DNA of 64,000 nucleotides from Halostella pelagica (GTDB taxonomy: Archaea > Halobacteriota > Halobacteria > Halobacteriales > Natronoarchaeaceae): contig CP040678.1 in NCBI GenBank assembly GCA_005954745.1, positions 2,790,001-2,854,000 on the forward strand, in the 5' to 3' direction. Positions 34,893-42,743 of this stretch are shown here, in pieces (position 1 is the stretch's first letter; each line of letters opens with the position of its first letter). Under the pieces are notes generated by a model. That model ran no database searches. It was not told the origin of the DNA and saw only the letters and a list, made by a program, of their open reading frames with translations. A program made the translations under genes and the position numbers.

Positions 34893-35215
34893 AGTACAAC
34901 ACGATGTTGTTTTCCGTATTAAATACAATGTACTAGTACTATTGTAATTAAGTCAATGAATACGCGATACCGGTGAGGGATGGCGCTAATGTTTCCTAGG
35001 TCAGGCCCCCCCTGTATCAGCGATGTCACAGGAACGCCCCATGTGTAGTAGCCGCTGACAGTGATTGTACATCTGATCGCAGGACAGCGATGCGATCAGC
35101 GTGTCAACCGCTTCAGTGACTACAGTAGTTCGTCACCGGCGTCCGTCAGTATCCACAACAATATTCACCGGAGACGCGGATATCCCTATATGGTGAAGTC
35201 AGTGCCGGTGACTCG
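34893..35215. other. Intergenic region with a hairpin at the right end of the glycan island
   Basis: 323 bp without a gene. 34893-34960 is AT-rich and probably the FkbM promoter. At 35073-35099 there is an 8-bp inverted repeat (ctgatcgc / gcgatcag) with an 11-nt loop. Base composition changes here from AT-rich to the GC-rich core. The MFS promoter is likely near 35185 (atccctatatgg). Confidence 0.5.
35129..35152 (+). repeat. Sequence related to one end of the 37.2-kb palindrome
   Basis: cgtccgtcagtat at 35140-35152 is identical to 13 bp at one end of the nested palindrome at 37145-37226. In both places it is preceded by ttcgtcac (35132-35139 here, separated by few bases). I see no partner end nearby, so it could be a single remaining end of a related element. 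Confidence 0.4.
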
Positions 35216-36496
35216 ATGGGGATAGCGAGTCGATTGGAGATCGATCCGCAGGTGTTGACCCTCGCGCTCGCCCGCATGACCGAGTCGGTCGGAAACTCCT
35301 TTCTCATCGTGGTGCTCCCGCTTTTCATCGGGAGTGGAGTGATCCAGGGGAACACGTACGGCTTGACAGAGGTCGCAGTAACGGGCATCGTCCTCTCCCT
35401 GTTCGGGTTCGTCAACAGTCCGTTGCAACCGGTTACTGGTCGACTGTCCGACCGAACCGGCCGTCGAAAGATGTTCGTTCTGATAGGCCTGGTACTCATC
35501 GGTGTGGCCAGTTTCTCGTACTCGCTTGCGTCGACGTACTGGCATCTCGTCGGGTTGCGCGTACTGCAGGGCATCGCTGGCGCGCTGATCATCCCAACGA
35601 CCGTGGCCCTGGTAAACGACCTGGCGACGGCGACGAACCGGGGCGGAAACATGGGCACCTACAACACCTTCAGACTCGTCGGCTTCGGGGTCGGTCCCAT
35701 CGCCGCCGGTGCCGTGGTGTCGGCCGGTCCGTACGCACTGGAGTTGAGTACCGTGCAACTCGAGTTTAGCGGGTTCGACGCCGCGTTCTACTTCGCGACG
35801 CTGACGGCTACCCTCAGTTTCGTTCTGGTGGCGTTCCTGATCCGCGATCCCGACGTGGAATCGGCCGAAGCGGGCGATTCGATGGCCGGGATCACCATGA
35901 TCGACCGCACTGGCCAAGGGGTACTCGACCCCGTCTTCACTCTCGGCGTGGTCTCGTTTTTCATGGCCGTCGGGATCGCGATGTTCGCCACGCTCGGGGA
36001 TATCATCAACGCGCGACTGAACCAGGGGCCGACGTTGTTCGGACTCCAGTTCGCGGCGTTCGTCCTGGCGCAGATCCTGCTCCAGATGCCGATCGGACGG
36101 GCGACCGACTTCTACGGTCGAAAGGGGTTCATCGTACTCGGCATGATTCTTCTCGTACCGACGACGTTCGTACAGGGGGTCCTGTACGACCCGTGGCTCA
36201 TGTTCGCCGCCAGATTCGCTCAGGGCGTCGCCGGGGCGATGGTGTTCGCCCCCGCGCTCGCGCTCGCTGGTGACATCGCCCCGGACGGGCAGTCCGGATC
36301 GACGCTGTCCGTGTTGACGATGGCGTTCGGATTCGGCGTCGCTTTCGGGCCGCTAGTGTCGGGGTTTCTCGTCGAGTTCGGGTTCGTGGTCCCCTTCGCG
36401 TTCGGCGCGTTCCTCGCCGCTATCGGGGTGGTACTGGTATGGTCGCAGGTCGAAGAAACGGTGACGTCGAAGAAGTCGGTCTTCCCGACCGACTGA
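35216..36496 (+). CDS. MFS transporter
   Basis: A 426-residue major facilitator with 12 helices. The loop 2-3 motif is visible as GRLSDRTGRRKMFVLIGL (about 79-96) and its second-half equivalent as IGRATDFYGRKGFIVLG (about 297-313). Motif C-like FRLVGFGVGPIAAGAV lies in helix 5, consistent with an antiporter/drug-efflux type. Substrate unknown. The ATG (MGIASRLEIDP) lies just behind a TATA-like stretch. Monocistronic. Confidence 0.92.
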   Translation: MGIASRLEIDPQVLTLALARMTESVGNSFLIVVLPLFIGSGVIQGNTYGLTEVAVTGIVLSLFGFVNSPLQPVTGRLSDRTGRRKMFVLIGLVLIGVASFSYSLASTYWHLVGLRVLQGIAGALIIPTTVALVNDLATATNRGGNMGTYNTFRLVGFGVGPIAAGAVVSAGPYALELSTVQLEFSGFDAAFYFATLTATLSFVLVAFLIRDPDVESAEAGDSMAGITMIDRTGQGVLDPVFTLGVVSFFMAVGIAMFATLGDIINARLNQGPTLFGLQFAAFVLAQILLQMPIGRATDFYGRKGFIVLGMILLVPTTFVQGVLYDPWLMFAARFAQGVAGAMVFAPALALAGDIAPDGQSGSTLSVLTMAFGFGVAFGPLVSGFLVEFGFVVPFAFGAFLAAIGVVLVWSQVEETVTSKKSVFPTD

Positions 36497-36642
36497 CTCG
36501 GAACCGGCCTCGGAGTCGGGAACGCGAGAGGCTCGTCCGACGCATTCGGAAAACCTTCGGCCGATGCCTCCTGATACGAGCGGCCGGCGCGGGACGACGG
36601 GGAGAAACGCAGACTACTACAGTCTCAGAGAACTGCTGTCGC

Positions 36643-37098
36643 TCAGCCCGACAGCGTCTCCTTTTCGTCGCGGATCCGCCGCTGCATCTCCTCGTTTCCG
36701 TCGACCTGCGCGAGCTGTTCGGCCGCTTCGAGCGTCCGGACGCCGTTGTCGAGAAACGACAGAACGTCGCCCTCGTAGGCGTACAGCATGTAGTCGTCGC
36801 CCATCACGTCGACGATAGCCGCGGGACCGAGACCCTGCGCGCGCAGTTCCAGCAGGTAGCGAACGAACTTCTCCTCGGGATGTCCGCAGTACGGGTTGTT
36901 GTTACAGCCGCAGTCCAGAAAGTCCTCCGCGAAGTCGAGTACCTTGTCCCGCGTCGCCTCGTTCAGTTTCTCCAGACCGTCGCCCTGAAAGAGCACGTCG
37001 AGCGTCGCCCCCTTGAACGCCCCCTTCGGGATGTTCGTCTCCAGCTGGGAGGCGAGCTGGCGGTGGTTCTTGACGTATATCTTGTCCGTGATGGCCAC
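36643..37098 (-). CDS. Conserved cytosolic protein with Cys cluster
   Basis: A 151-residue protein starting at GTG (reads as M-AITDKIYVKNHRQLASQL). A compact cysteine cluster, DFLDCGCNNNPYCGHPEEKF (about 82-101), could bind zinc or an iron-sulfur cluster. The stretch after it (YLLELRAQGLGPAAIVDVMG, then DDYMLYAYEGDVLSFLD) resembles a helical domain found at the end of some archaeal DUF5814-type helicases. I do not know the function. It is a stand-alone gene between MFS and Yip1-like genes, with an 82-bp palindrome in its upstream region. Confidence 0.75.
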   Translation of the reverse strand: MAITDKIYVKNHRQLASQLETNIPKGAFKGATLDVLFQGDGLEKLNEATRDKVLDFAEDFLDCGCNNNPYCGHPEEKFVRYLLELRAQGLGPAAIVDVMGDDYMLYAYEGDVLSFLDNGVRTLEAAEQLAQVDGNEEMQRRIRDEKETLSG

Positions 37099-37144
37099 TG
37101 TTGACCGTTCGTAGGCGCGGCGTGAGCAAAAGCGTCCCGGATTC

Positions 37145-37226
37145 TATACTGTCGGACGTGCCTGTTTCAGATATTTCGCGGGAACGTCCCCGCGAAATTC
37201 GTCACTGACTTCCGTCCGTCAGTATA
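37145..37226. repeat. 82-bp nested palindrome (MITE-like or regulatory)
   Basis: Outer 14-bp inverted repeats pair at 13 of 14 positions (tatactgtcggacg at 37145-37158 and cgtccgtcagtata at 37213-37226). Inside is a perfect 10-bp stem (atttcgcggg at 37173-37182 and cccgcgaaat at 37189-37198) with a 6-nt loop. No target-site duplication is obvious. It lies between two minus-strand genes, so it could be a non-autonomous mobile element, a terminator for the Yip1-like gene, or an operator. Confidence 0.6.
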
Positions 37227-37240
37227 CAGTCCGCCGCAGG

Positions 37241-37957
37241 TCAGGCCGCGCCGAACAGGAACATGAAAACGGCCACCGCGCCGGCCACGATCGATGCCCC
37301 AGTACCCGAGAGGTTTCGACCGTCTTCGAGACCGAACCGCCAGATGACCGCACCCCAGAGCGTCCCCAGCAGTCCGAAGACTGCTCCGACGGTATGGAGT
37401 ACGCCCAACTCGCCGATCACGTCGTCGCGAAACACCGTCGGGTCAGTTCCGGCAGTGACAGTCACTGGATCGAACGTGAGAGACAGGACGACGAGGACGG
37501 CGGCGAAGCTCACGACGCTCGGGACCAGCCCCCAGGCCGCGACGACCCAGGCGTTCGATCTCGGCCCGTCGCCATCGAACAGCCACGACCCGGCGTACAA
37601 CAGCAGGCCGACGAACAACCAGAGGACCGGGACCCCGACGATCATCTGCCCCGCGACGCTGCCGACGGCCTTCCAGAGGAAGACGTCGATGTCCTTGTCG
37701 ACCGTCGCCGGTTCATCGCAGTCAGCGTTGCTGTTCGCACTTTCGAACGTGCCGTCGCAGAAGTTCTCCGGCGGGCGGTCGGGGTTGTCGACCGTGACAG
37801 TGCCGTCGATGTTTTCGGTCAGGATAAACCCGAGAGAGTACACTCCGGCCGTCAGCCCAACGGTAACGAGAAGTACGACTGCGATGCCGCGAGCGAGGCT
37901 GATCTGGCGTCCGTCGAAATACCTGTCAGGTCTGAGGAGGGGTGTGCGAGGGGACAC
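37241..37957 (-). CDS. Yip1-family membrane protein
   Basis: A protein of about 238 residues with five helices. The N-terminal signature TPLLRPDRYFDGRQISLARG is typical of haloarchaeal Yip1-domain proteins. A Cys/Asn-rich external loop (NFCDGTFESANSNADCDEP, about 65-85) may carry a disulfide. Function unknown; Yip1 proteins are membrane organisers. The start is uncertain: GTG at 37957 (VSPRTPLL) was chosen because the upstream part is basic, lacks the family pattern, and a TATA box is at about 38048-38055. A TTG at 38038 is possible. Confidence 0.75.
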   Translation of the reverse strand: MSPRTPLLRPDRYFDGRQISLARGIAVVLLVTVGLTAGVYSLGFILTENIDGTVTVDNPDRPPENFCDGTFESANSNADCDEPATVDKDIDVFLWKAVGSVAGQMIVGVPVLWLFVGLLLYAGSWLFDGDGPRSNAWVVAAWGLVPSVVSFAAVLVVLSLTFDPVTVTAGTDPTVFRDDVIGELGVLHTVGAVFGLLGTLWGAVIWRFGLEDGRNLSGTGASIVAGAVAVFMFLFGAA

Positions 37958-38130
37958 AGTTCTGGTATTTAATTTCGCGTGTAAATCTCTTTTGAACCAT
38001 CGTACCGATAGCCACCCACAGAAGCGACGGACACGCAAGTACTCGGGTATAAAACCGCATCTAAACGCACGATACCGTCGTCAATCCGTCGAAAAACCGT
38101 TTTTGCGCTGCCTGTGTGTTGTCTGGTACC

Positions 38131-38961
38131 ATGCCAGATCGCCATCTCTCCCGTCGGTCAGTACTGCGGACCACGTCCGGCGCGTTCGGTGTCGCGCCCA
38201 TCGGCGTTCGCCACGCCAGCGGAGAGGCTATCGGTACCGCCGGACGCTGTCCCGAGGCGACGATCCGGCCGGGGATGGAACACTGTACGGACGCACACGG
38301 AGACGGCTGCAGCGACGACCATCCGGAGACGGAGGCGATTCAGGACGCAGTCAGCCGAACGCTCGAAGACCGCTACCCGAACGTCGGAACGCTGATCGAC
38401 GAAGGGTTCATCCCCTACTTCGACCTCGCGTCGTCCGGCGAGGAAGGCGGGTACTCCCACTGGATCAATCCGGACTATCTCGGCGACGAGACGGTACTTG
38501 ATCCTGAGCGCCCGGAGTCCGTTCTCGTCGACAACAAGTGGTGGCGACCGATCGGCGTGATGTTCATTGCGACCGAGGACGGCGAAGCCGTCGACGACCC
38601 CCCGGCAGTCTACGGCGAGGGCGACGAGGCGTGTGCCCCGTGGCATTACCACACCGGCGTTCCCGGGCGGTTCGCCTGGTGGTACTACCAAAAGGTGTAC
38701 GGATCGGACGGGAAGACGAGCCTGAAACTCCCCTGCCGAACCCCCTGTATGCTCCACGTCTGGACGTATCCGAACCCGAACGGCGTCTACGCTCACGGAC
38801 CGCCGCCGCGCGGGAACCGCGGCGGTCCGCCCGCTGAGGATCCGGGGTTCGACACGTGGGCGACTCCCGGCGATGACGAACTGGAGTGGGATACGTTACC
38901 CGACGGCTTCGTCAGTCGGTTCAAACCGGACACGTCGCTCCGTGACCTGCTGTTCGGGTAG
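38131..38961 (+). CDS. Tat-exported Cys/His-rich protein of unknown function
   Basis: A 276-residue protein. The twin-arginine motif LSRRSVLRTTSGAFG starts at residue 5; the hydrophobic stretch is short, so export is probable, not certain. The mature part has six Cys: GRCPEA, EHCTDAHGDGCSDDH, ACAPWHYHTG and LKLPCRTPCMLHVW. It also has many His and Trp (WWYYQKVYG; WHYHTGVPG). This composition suggests disulfides or metal binding outside the cell. I know no enzyme with this pattern. The ATG before PDRHLSRR is used. Surroundings give no clue. Confidence 0.7.
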   Translation: MPDRHLSRRSVLRTTSGAFGVAPIGVRHASGEAIGTAGRCPEATIRPGMEHCTDAHGDGCSDDHPETEAIQDAVSRTLEDRYPNVGTLIDEGFIPYFDLASSGEEGGYSHWINPDYLGDETVLDPERPESVLVDNKWWRPIGVMFIATEDGEAVDDPPAVYGEGDEACAPWHYHTGVPGRFAWWYYQKVYGSDGKTSLKLPCRTPCMLHVWTYPNPNGVYAHGPPPRGNRGGPPAEDPGFDTWATPGDDELEWDTLPDGFVSRFKPDTSLRDLLFG

Positions 38962-39199
38962 ATGCATCCGTTACGCCGTCGAAAGACAGCAGGAGATTTC
39001 ACGGGCCGTTCGAACAGATCGGTGTGAGTCTCGACGACGAATACGAGGCGGGCTGTCGGCACCGCCCGCTGGTGGATGTCGCAAGCCGTCAGTTCTCCGC
39101 ACACCCCGTCGGGAAACGGTCGTTCCCGTAGATGGTATAAATGGCCTCACAAATCCGAGAACGCGCTATCTGCGGCAATCCCCGAGAACAAACCGAGAC

Positions 39200-39979
39200 A
39201 TGCGGACAGTAACAGCCCCTGACGGCATCGAGATAGCCTACGAACGCAGCGGCGACGGACCGCCGCTGATCCTCCTACACGGCGGGTCGGGGTGCCACCG
39301 GCACTGGGACGCGCTCCGACCTCACCTCGACGAGGATTTCACTCTCGTCACTCCCGACCGACGCGGACGGGGTGAGAGTGGCGACGCCGAACAGTACGAT
39401 CTCGACCGCGAAGTCGAGGACCTGCGGACGCTCGTCGCCGCCGTCGACGGCGACCCCGTCGTGTTCGGCCATTCGTTCGGTGGACTGGTCGCACTCGCGG
39501 CCGCCGACGAGGTGGACCTCGACGCACTCGTCCTTTACGAACCGGCGCTTCTGGTCGGCGAACACCGCGGCGACGACCTGGCCGACCGGATGCAAGACCG
39601 GCTAGACGCCGGCGAGCGCCGCGCGGCGATGCGGTTGTTCATCGAGGAAGGCGGCGGCATTCCGGACGTCGAAGCGTTGCCGTGGTGGCCCGACGAGGCG
39701 AATCTCGACCGCACCGAGACGGTCATCCGGGAAAACCGCGCCGTCGAGGAGTTTCGACTGCCGGAGGAGCCTGATATCGACGTCCCCACGCTTCTCCTGA
39801 CCGGCGAACGCGGGCCCGAACACCTGCGAGACGCCGTGTTCGCGCTCCGCGAGCGCCTTCCGGACACTCGTCTCGTAGAACTCGATGGCGTCGGGCACGT
39901 CGCGACCGAGTCGGCCCCGGAACGAGTCGCCGACGCGGTGCGCCCGTTTCTTCGTGACAGTCACAGCCCGGAGTCGTAA
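39200..39979 (+). CDS. Alpha/beta hydrolase
   Basis: A 259-residue hydrolase of the haloperoxidase/esterase type. The oxyanion segment is LILLHGGSGCHRHW (about 24-37), the nucleophile elbow GHSFGG has Ser at about 94, the acid Asp or Glu lies near TLLLTGERGPEHL (about 200), and the catalytic His is in DGVGHVATESAP (about 237). Substrate unknown. The ATG before RTVTAPDG fits a TATA box at about 39133-39141 (ggtataaat). A tRNA-His gene follows 35 bp later on the same strand. Confidence 0.9.
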   Translation: MRTVTAPDGIEIAYERSGDGPPLILLHGGSGCHRHWDALRPHLDEDFTLVTPDRRGRGESGDAEQYDLDREVEDLRTLVAAVDGDPVVFGHSFGGLVALAAADEVDLDALVLYEPALLVGEHRGDDLADRMQDRLDAGERRAAMRLFIEEGGGIPDVEALPWWPDEANLDRTETVIRENRAVEEFRLPEEPDIDVPTLLLTGERGPEHLRDAVFALRERLPDTRLVELDGVGHVATESAPERVADAVRPFLRDSHSPES

Positions 39980-40014
39980 CGTATTTTAATTCCTCACCTG
40001 TTACGAATAGGTGT

Positions 40015-40088
40015 GTCCGGGTTGGGGTAGTGGACTATCCTTCAGCCTTGTGGAGGCTGAGACGCGGGTTCGATTCTCGCACCTGGAC
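40015..40088 (+). tRNA. tRNA-His (GTG anticodon)
   Basis: A complete cloverleaf folds: acceptor tccgggt / acctgga with the histidine-specific extra G at -1 (40015) facing C73 (40088); D stem gggt / atcc; anticodon stem cagcc / ggctg with loop ttgtgga (anticodon at 40050-40052); T stem gcggg / ctcgc with loop ttcgatt. CCA is not encoded and no intron is present. A TATA-like stretch (tattttaat) lies about 30 bp upstream. The 3' end is duplicated 108 bp downstream. Confidence 0.97.
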
Positions 40089-40198
40089 CTTCTCGCGACG
40101 AACGGACGTGAGGAGCGTGCCGTCCCCCGAAAGAGAATCGAATCACGCGAGACGAGAGACCGGGTCTCGCACCGGGTTCGATTCTCGCACCTGGACCT
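40089..40198 (+). repeat. tRNA-His 3'-end duplication with hairpin spacer
   Basis: The 26 bp at 40173-40198 repeat exactly 40065-40090, that is most of the T arm, the acceptor 3' strand, C73 and two more bases. Just before the copy is a 7-bp stem (gcgagac 40147-40153 / gtctcgc 40164-40170) with a 10-nt loop. The spacer contains gagg, cgtg, ccccc and gagaat blocks also found in the same order behind tRNA-Pro. It looks like an att-site pair or a small tRNA-associated element. The copy cannot make a full cloverleaf. Confidence 0.75.
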
Positions 40199-40240
40199 CG
40201 CTTTTCGAGGCGACGAACCCACTCGTCAGGAACTTCGAGA

Positions 40241-42595
40241 TCAGTCGTTAGCCCCCTCCTGTACGTCCGGAACGGTAAACGAGACCGTAGTTCCCTCGCC
40301 CGGGGTGGACTCGACCCAGATCTCCCCGTCGTGCCGTTCGATGATCCGCTCACAGAGCGCGAGGCCGATCCCCGTGCCGGAGTGTTCGGTGTGGCTGTGT
40401 GCCCGCTGGAAGACCTCGAAGATCCGGTCCTGGTCCTCCGGAGCGATACCGACCCCCTCGTCGGAAACTGACACCGTCCACTCCGCGCCGCTCCGTTCGG
40501 CGAAGACATGAATTCGCGGCGGTTCGTCGCCGCTGTACGTTATCGCGTTAGAAAGCAGGTTCTGGAGGACTTGACGGAGTTGCTCCGGGTCGCCACGGAC
40601 TCGCGGGAGCGACTCTGCCGTAACCTCGGCGTCGTACCCCTCGATTTTTATCCGGAGGTCCTCGCGAACGGCCGCAAGGACGTCCGTCAGATCAACAGGC
40701 TGGAACTCGTCGCCTCGGGTTTCGACCCGCGAGTACTGGAGCAACCCGTTGATCATCCCGCGCATACGGTCCGCGCCATCGACCGCGAATTCGAGGAACT
40801 CCCGGCCCTCCTCGTCGAGGGCGTCGCCGTACCGGGTCTCGATCAGTTGCAGGTAACTCGAAACCATGCGCAGAGGCTCTTGCAGGTCGTGAGAGGCGGC
40901 GTACGCGAACTGTTCGAGCCGTTTGTTCGACTCCTCTAACTGCCGCTGATACTCCCTGCGTTTGGTAACGTCCTGTACCACGAGCATCCCCGCGAACACC
41001 TCGTCGTCGGCGTTTCTGATCGGCAGCGTGTGGGCGAACAGGTGACGGTCATGATAGTCGGTCTCGAAAGAATGTGACTCTCCGTCAAGCGCCGCGTTGA
41101 AGTACGGTTCGACCTCCTCGACTATCTCGTCGGGATAGATGTCGTAGACGCTGTTTCCGATCCGCTCCTCCGAATCGACGCTGGATACGTCCAGAAGCCC
41201 TCCGCCGACAGCGGTGTAGCGCAGGTTCTCGTCGAACAGGCCGACCGCGCCGTTCGGGAAGTTCTCGACAAGCGTTCGGTACCGGCGTTCGGACTTCTCG
41301 AGTTTCCGCCGCTGTTTCTCGCGCTCGGTCACGTCTCGGACGACGCCGACTCGCTCCTGACCCCCGTCAGTCGGGAGCGACGTGAACGTCACTTCGACCG
41401 GAACGCGATTCCCGTCCGCCGTCCGGATCGTCGTGGCAAGCGTCGGGCTTGCCGCATCGCCGTCCGCCATCTCCGCCCGTAGCTCCGACGCCCGTTCGAT
41501 GGTCGCCTCGTCGACGATACGAGTAGCGTGCTCACCGAGCAACTCCTCGCGGCTGTAGCCGGTCAACTCGGTGTACGCGTCGTTGACCATCGTGTAATGG
41601 CCGTTCTCGTCGACCACGTAGATTCCATCGTCGATCGTTTCGACGATCCGCTCGTACTTGGCCAGTTCCCGGTCGCGTTCTCTCCGGTCCGTTATGTCGC
41701 GCCCGATGCCGGCCAGCACGGGGGTCCCGTCGGGGGCTTCGAGCCCGGAGGCGACGAACTCGTACGGGATCCGCTCACCGTCCTTGGTCAGGACGTCCGC
41801 TTCGATCCGCGAGCTCCCGGTTTCGAATAGCTCCGCCATCCCGTTCGCGAGCGCGTCCCGGTCCGGTTCGGCGACGAACTCCAGCGGCTGCATCGACTCG
41901 ATCTCCGCGTCCGAATACCCGGTGACTCTGTTCAGGCTCTCGTTCCACCGCTGGAAGTTGCCCGCACGGTCGACGACGTAAAACAGGTCGTCGACGGCGG
42001 CGAAGATGTCGTCGGAGTACTCCTTGTATCGCTTGAGCCGTCGTTCGCGTTCGTGCAGGCGACGCTCTTTCTCCGTGCGATCGATCGCAGCGGCCAGAAC
42101 GTTCGCGACGTTTTTGACGAACGTCGCGTCGTCCTGCGTGAATTCGCGGCAGTCCGTCGTGTGGGTGCCCAGGATCCCCCACGGCTCTTCGAGCGGTCCG
42201 ATGATGACGCTGATCCCGCTGACGACGTCGTGACTGGTGAGTAGTTCGGGGCCGGAGAACCGGTCCTCGGTGCGCAGGTCGTCGACGATGACTGGTTCCT
42301 CGGAGAGCAGCGTAAAGCCCGCCTGCGAGTCAGTGTCCGTCGGGACGGTTTCAGTTCCGACGAGCCCGTCGCGCCAGCCGACGCCCTGGCGGAGCAGGAC
42401 CTCGTCACCGTCGGGTAACAGTTCCAGAACCTTGCAGTACTCGGTGTCGAGCGTCTCAGCGACGGCGACCGAGGCGTCGTGCATGAGCCGGTCGAGGTCG
42501 TCAGTTTCCAGGGCGCGCTCGCCCAGATCGGCGACGACCTCCTGCTGACGGACCCGTTTGCGGAGCGCGGCGTTCGCCTCGGAAGACGGTCCCAT
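40241..42595 (-). CDS. Sensor histidine kinase with GAF and three PAS domains
   Basis: A 784-residue soluble kinase. Order: GAF (about 20-170; ECGV-like TEYCKVLELLPDGDEVLLRQ), a short coiled coil, PAS 1 (about 195-310), PAS 2 (about 315-435, YERIVETIDDGIYVVDENGH), PAS 3 (about 440-560), HisKA with the phospho-acceptor His in FAYAASHDLQEPLRMVSSYL (about 577), and HATPase_c with N box LQNLLSNAITYSGD and G boxes DEGVGIAPEDQD and GTGIGLALCERI. There are no membrane helices, so the signal is cytosolic or redox/ligand-based. No response regulator is adjacent. The ATG before GPSSEANAALR is used. Confidence 0.95.
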   Translation of the reverse strand: MGPSSEANAALRKRVRQQEVVADLGERALETDDLDRLMHDASVAVAETLDTEYCKVLELLPDGDEVLLRQGVGWRDGLVGTETVPTDTDSQAGFTLLSEEPVIVDDLRTEDRFSGPELLTSHDVVSGISVIIGPLEEPWGILGTHTTDCREFTQDDATFVKNVANVLAAAIDRTEKERRLHERERRLKRYKEYSDDIFAAVDDLFYVVDRAGNFQRWNESLNRVTGYSDAEIESMQPLEFVAEPDRDALANGMAELFETGSSRIEADVLTKDGERIPYEFVASGLEAPDGTPVLAGIGRDITDRRERDRELAKYERIVETIDDGIYVVDENGHYTMVNDAYTELTGYSREELLGEHATRIVDEATIERASELRAEMADGDAASPTLATTIRTADGNRVPVEVTFTSLPTDGGQERVGVVRDVTEREKQRRKLEKSERRYRTLVENFPNGAVGLFDENLRYTAVGGGLLDVSSVDSEERIGNSVYDIYPDEIVEEVEPYFNAALDGESHSFETDYHDRHLFAHTLPIRNADDEVFAGMLVVQDVTKRREYQRQLEESNKRLEQFAYAASHDLQEPLRMVSSYLQLIETRYGDALDEEGREFLEFAVDGADRMRGMINGLLQYSRVETRGDEFQPVDLTDVLAAVREDLRIKIEGYDAEVTAESLPRVRGDPEQLRQVLQNLLSNAITYSGDEPPRIHVFAERSGAEWTVSVSDEGVGIAPEDQDRIFEVFQRAHSHTEHSGTGIGLALCERIIERHDGEIWVESTPGEGTTVSFTVPDVQEGAND

Positions 42596-42743
42596 TTGGC
42601 ACTGATAGTCGAGGGACGACTGTAAACCCTTCTTTGGAAACGGCCCGCGGCGTAGTGCGTCTCTGACAGCCGAGCGGGATGCGACGCGGCCGGCGGATCG
42701 CGGGCCGACGATTCCCCGCCACCGCACGCCCGTCGACGCGCCC

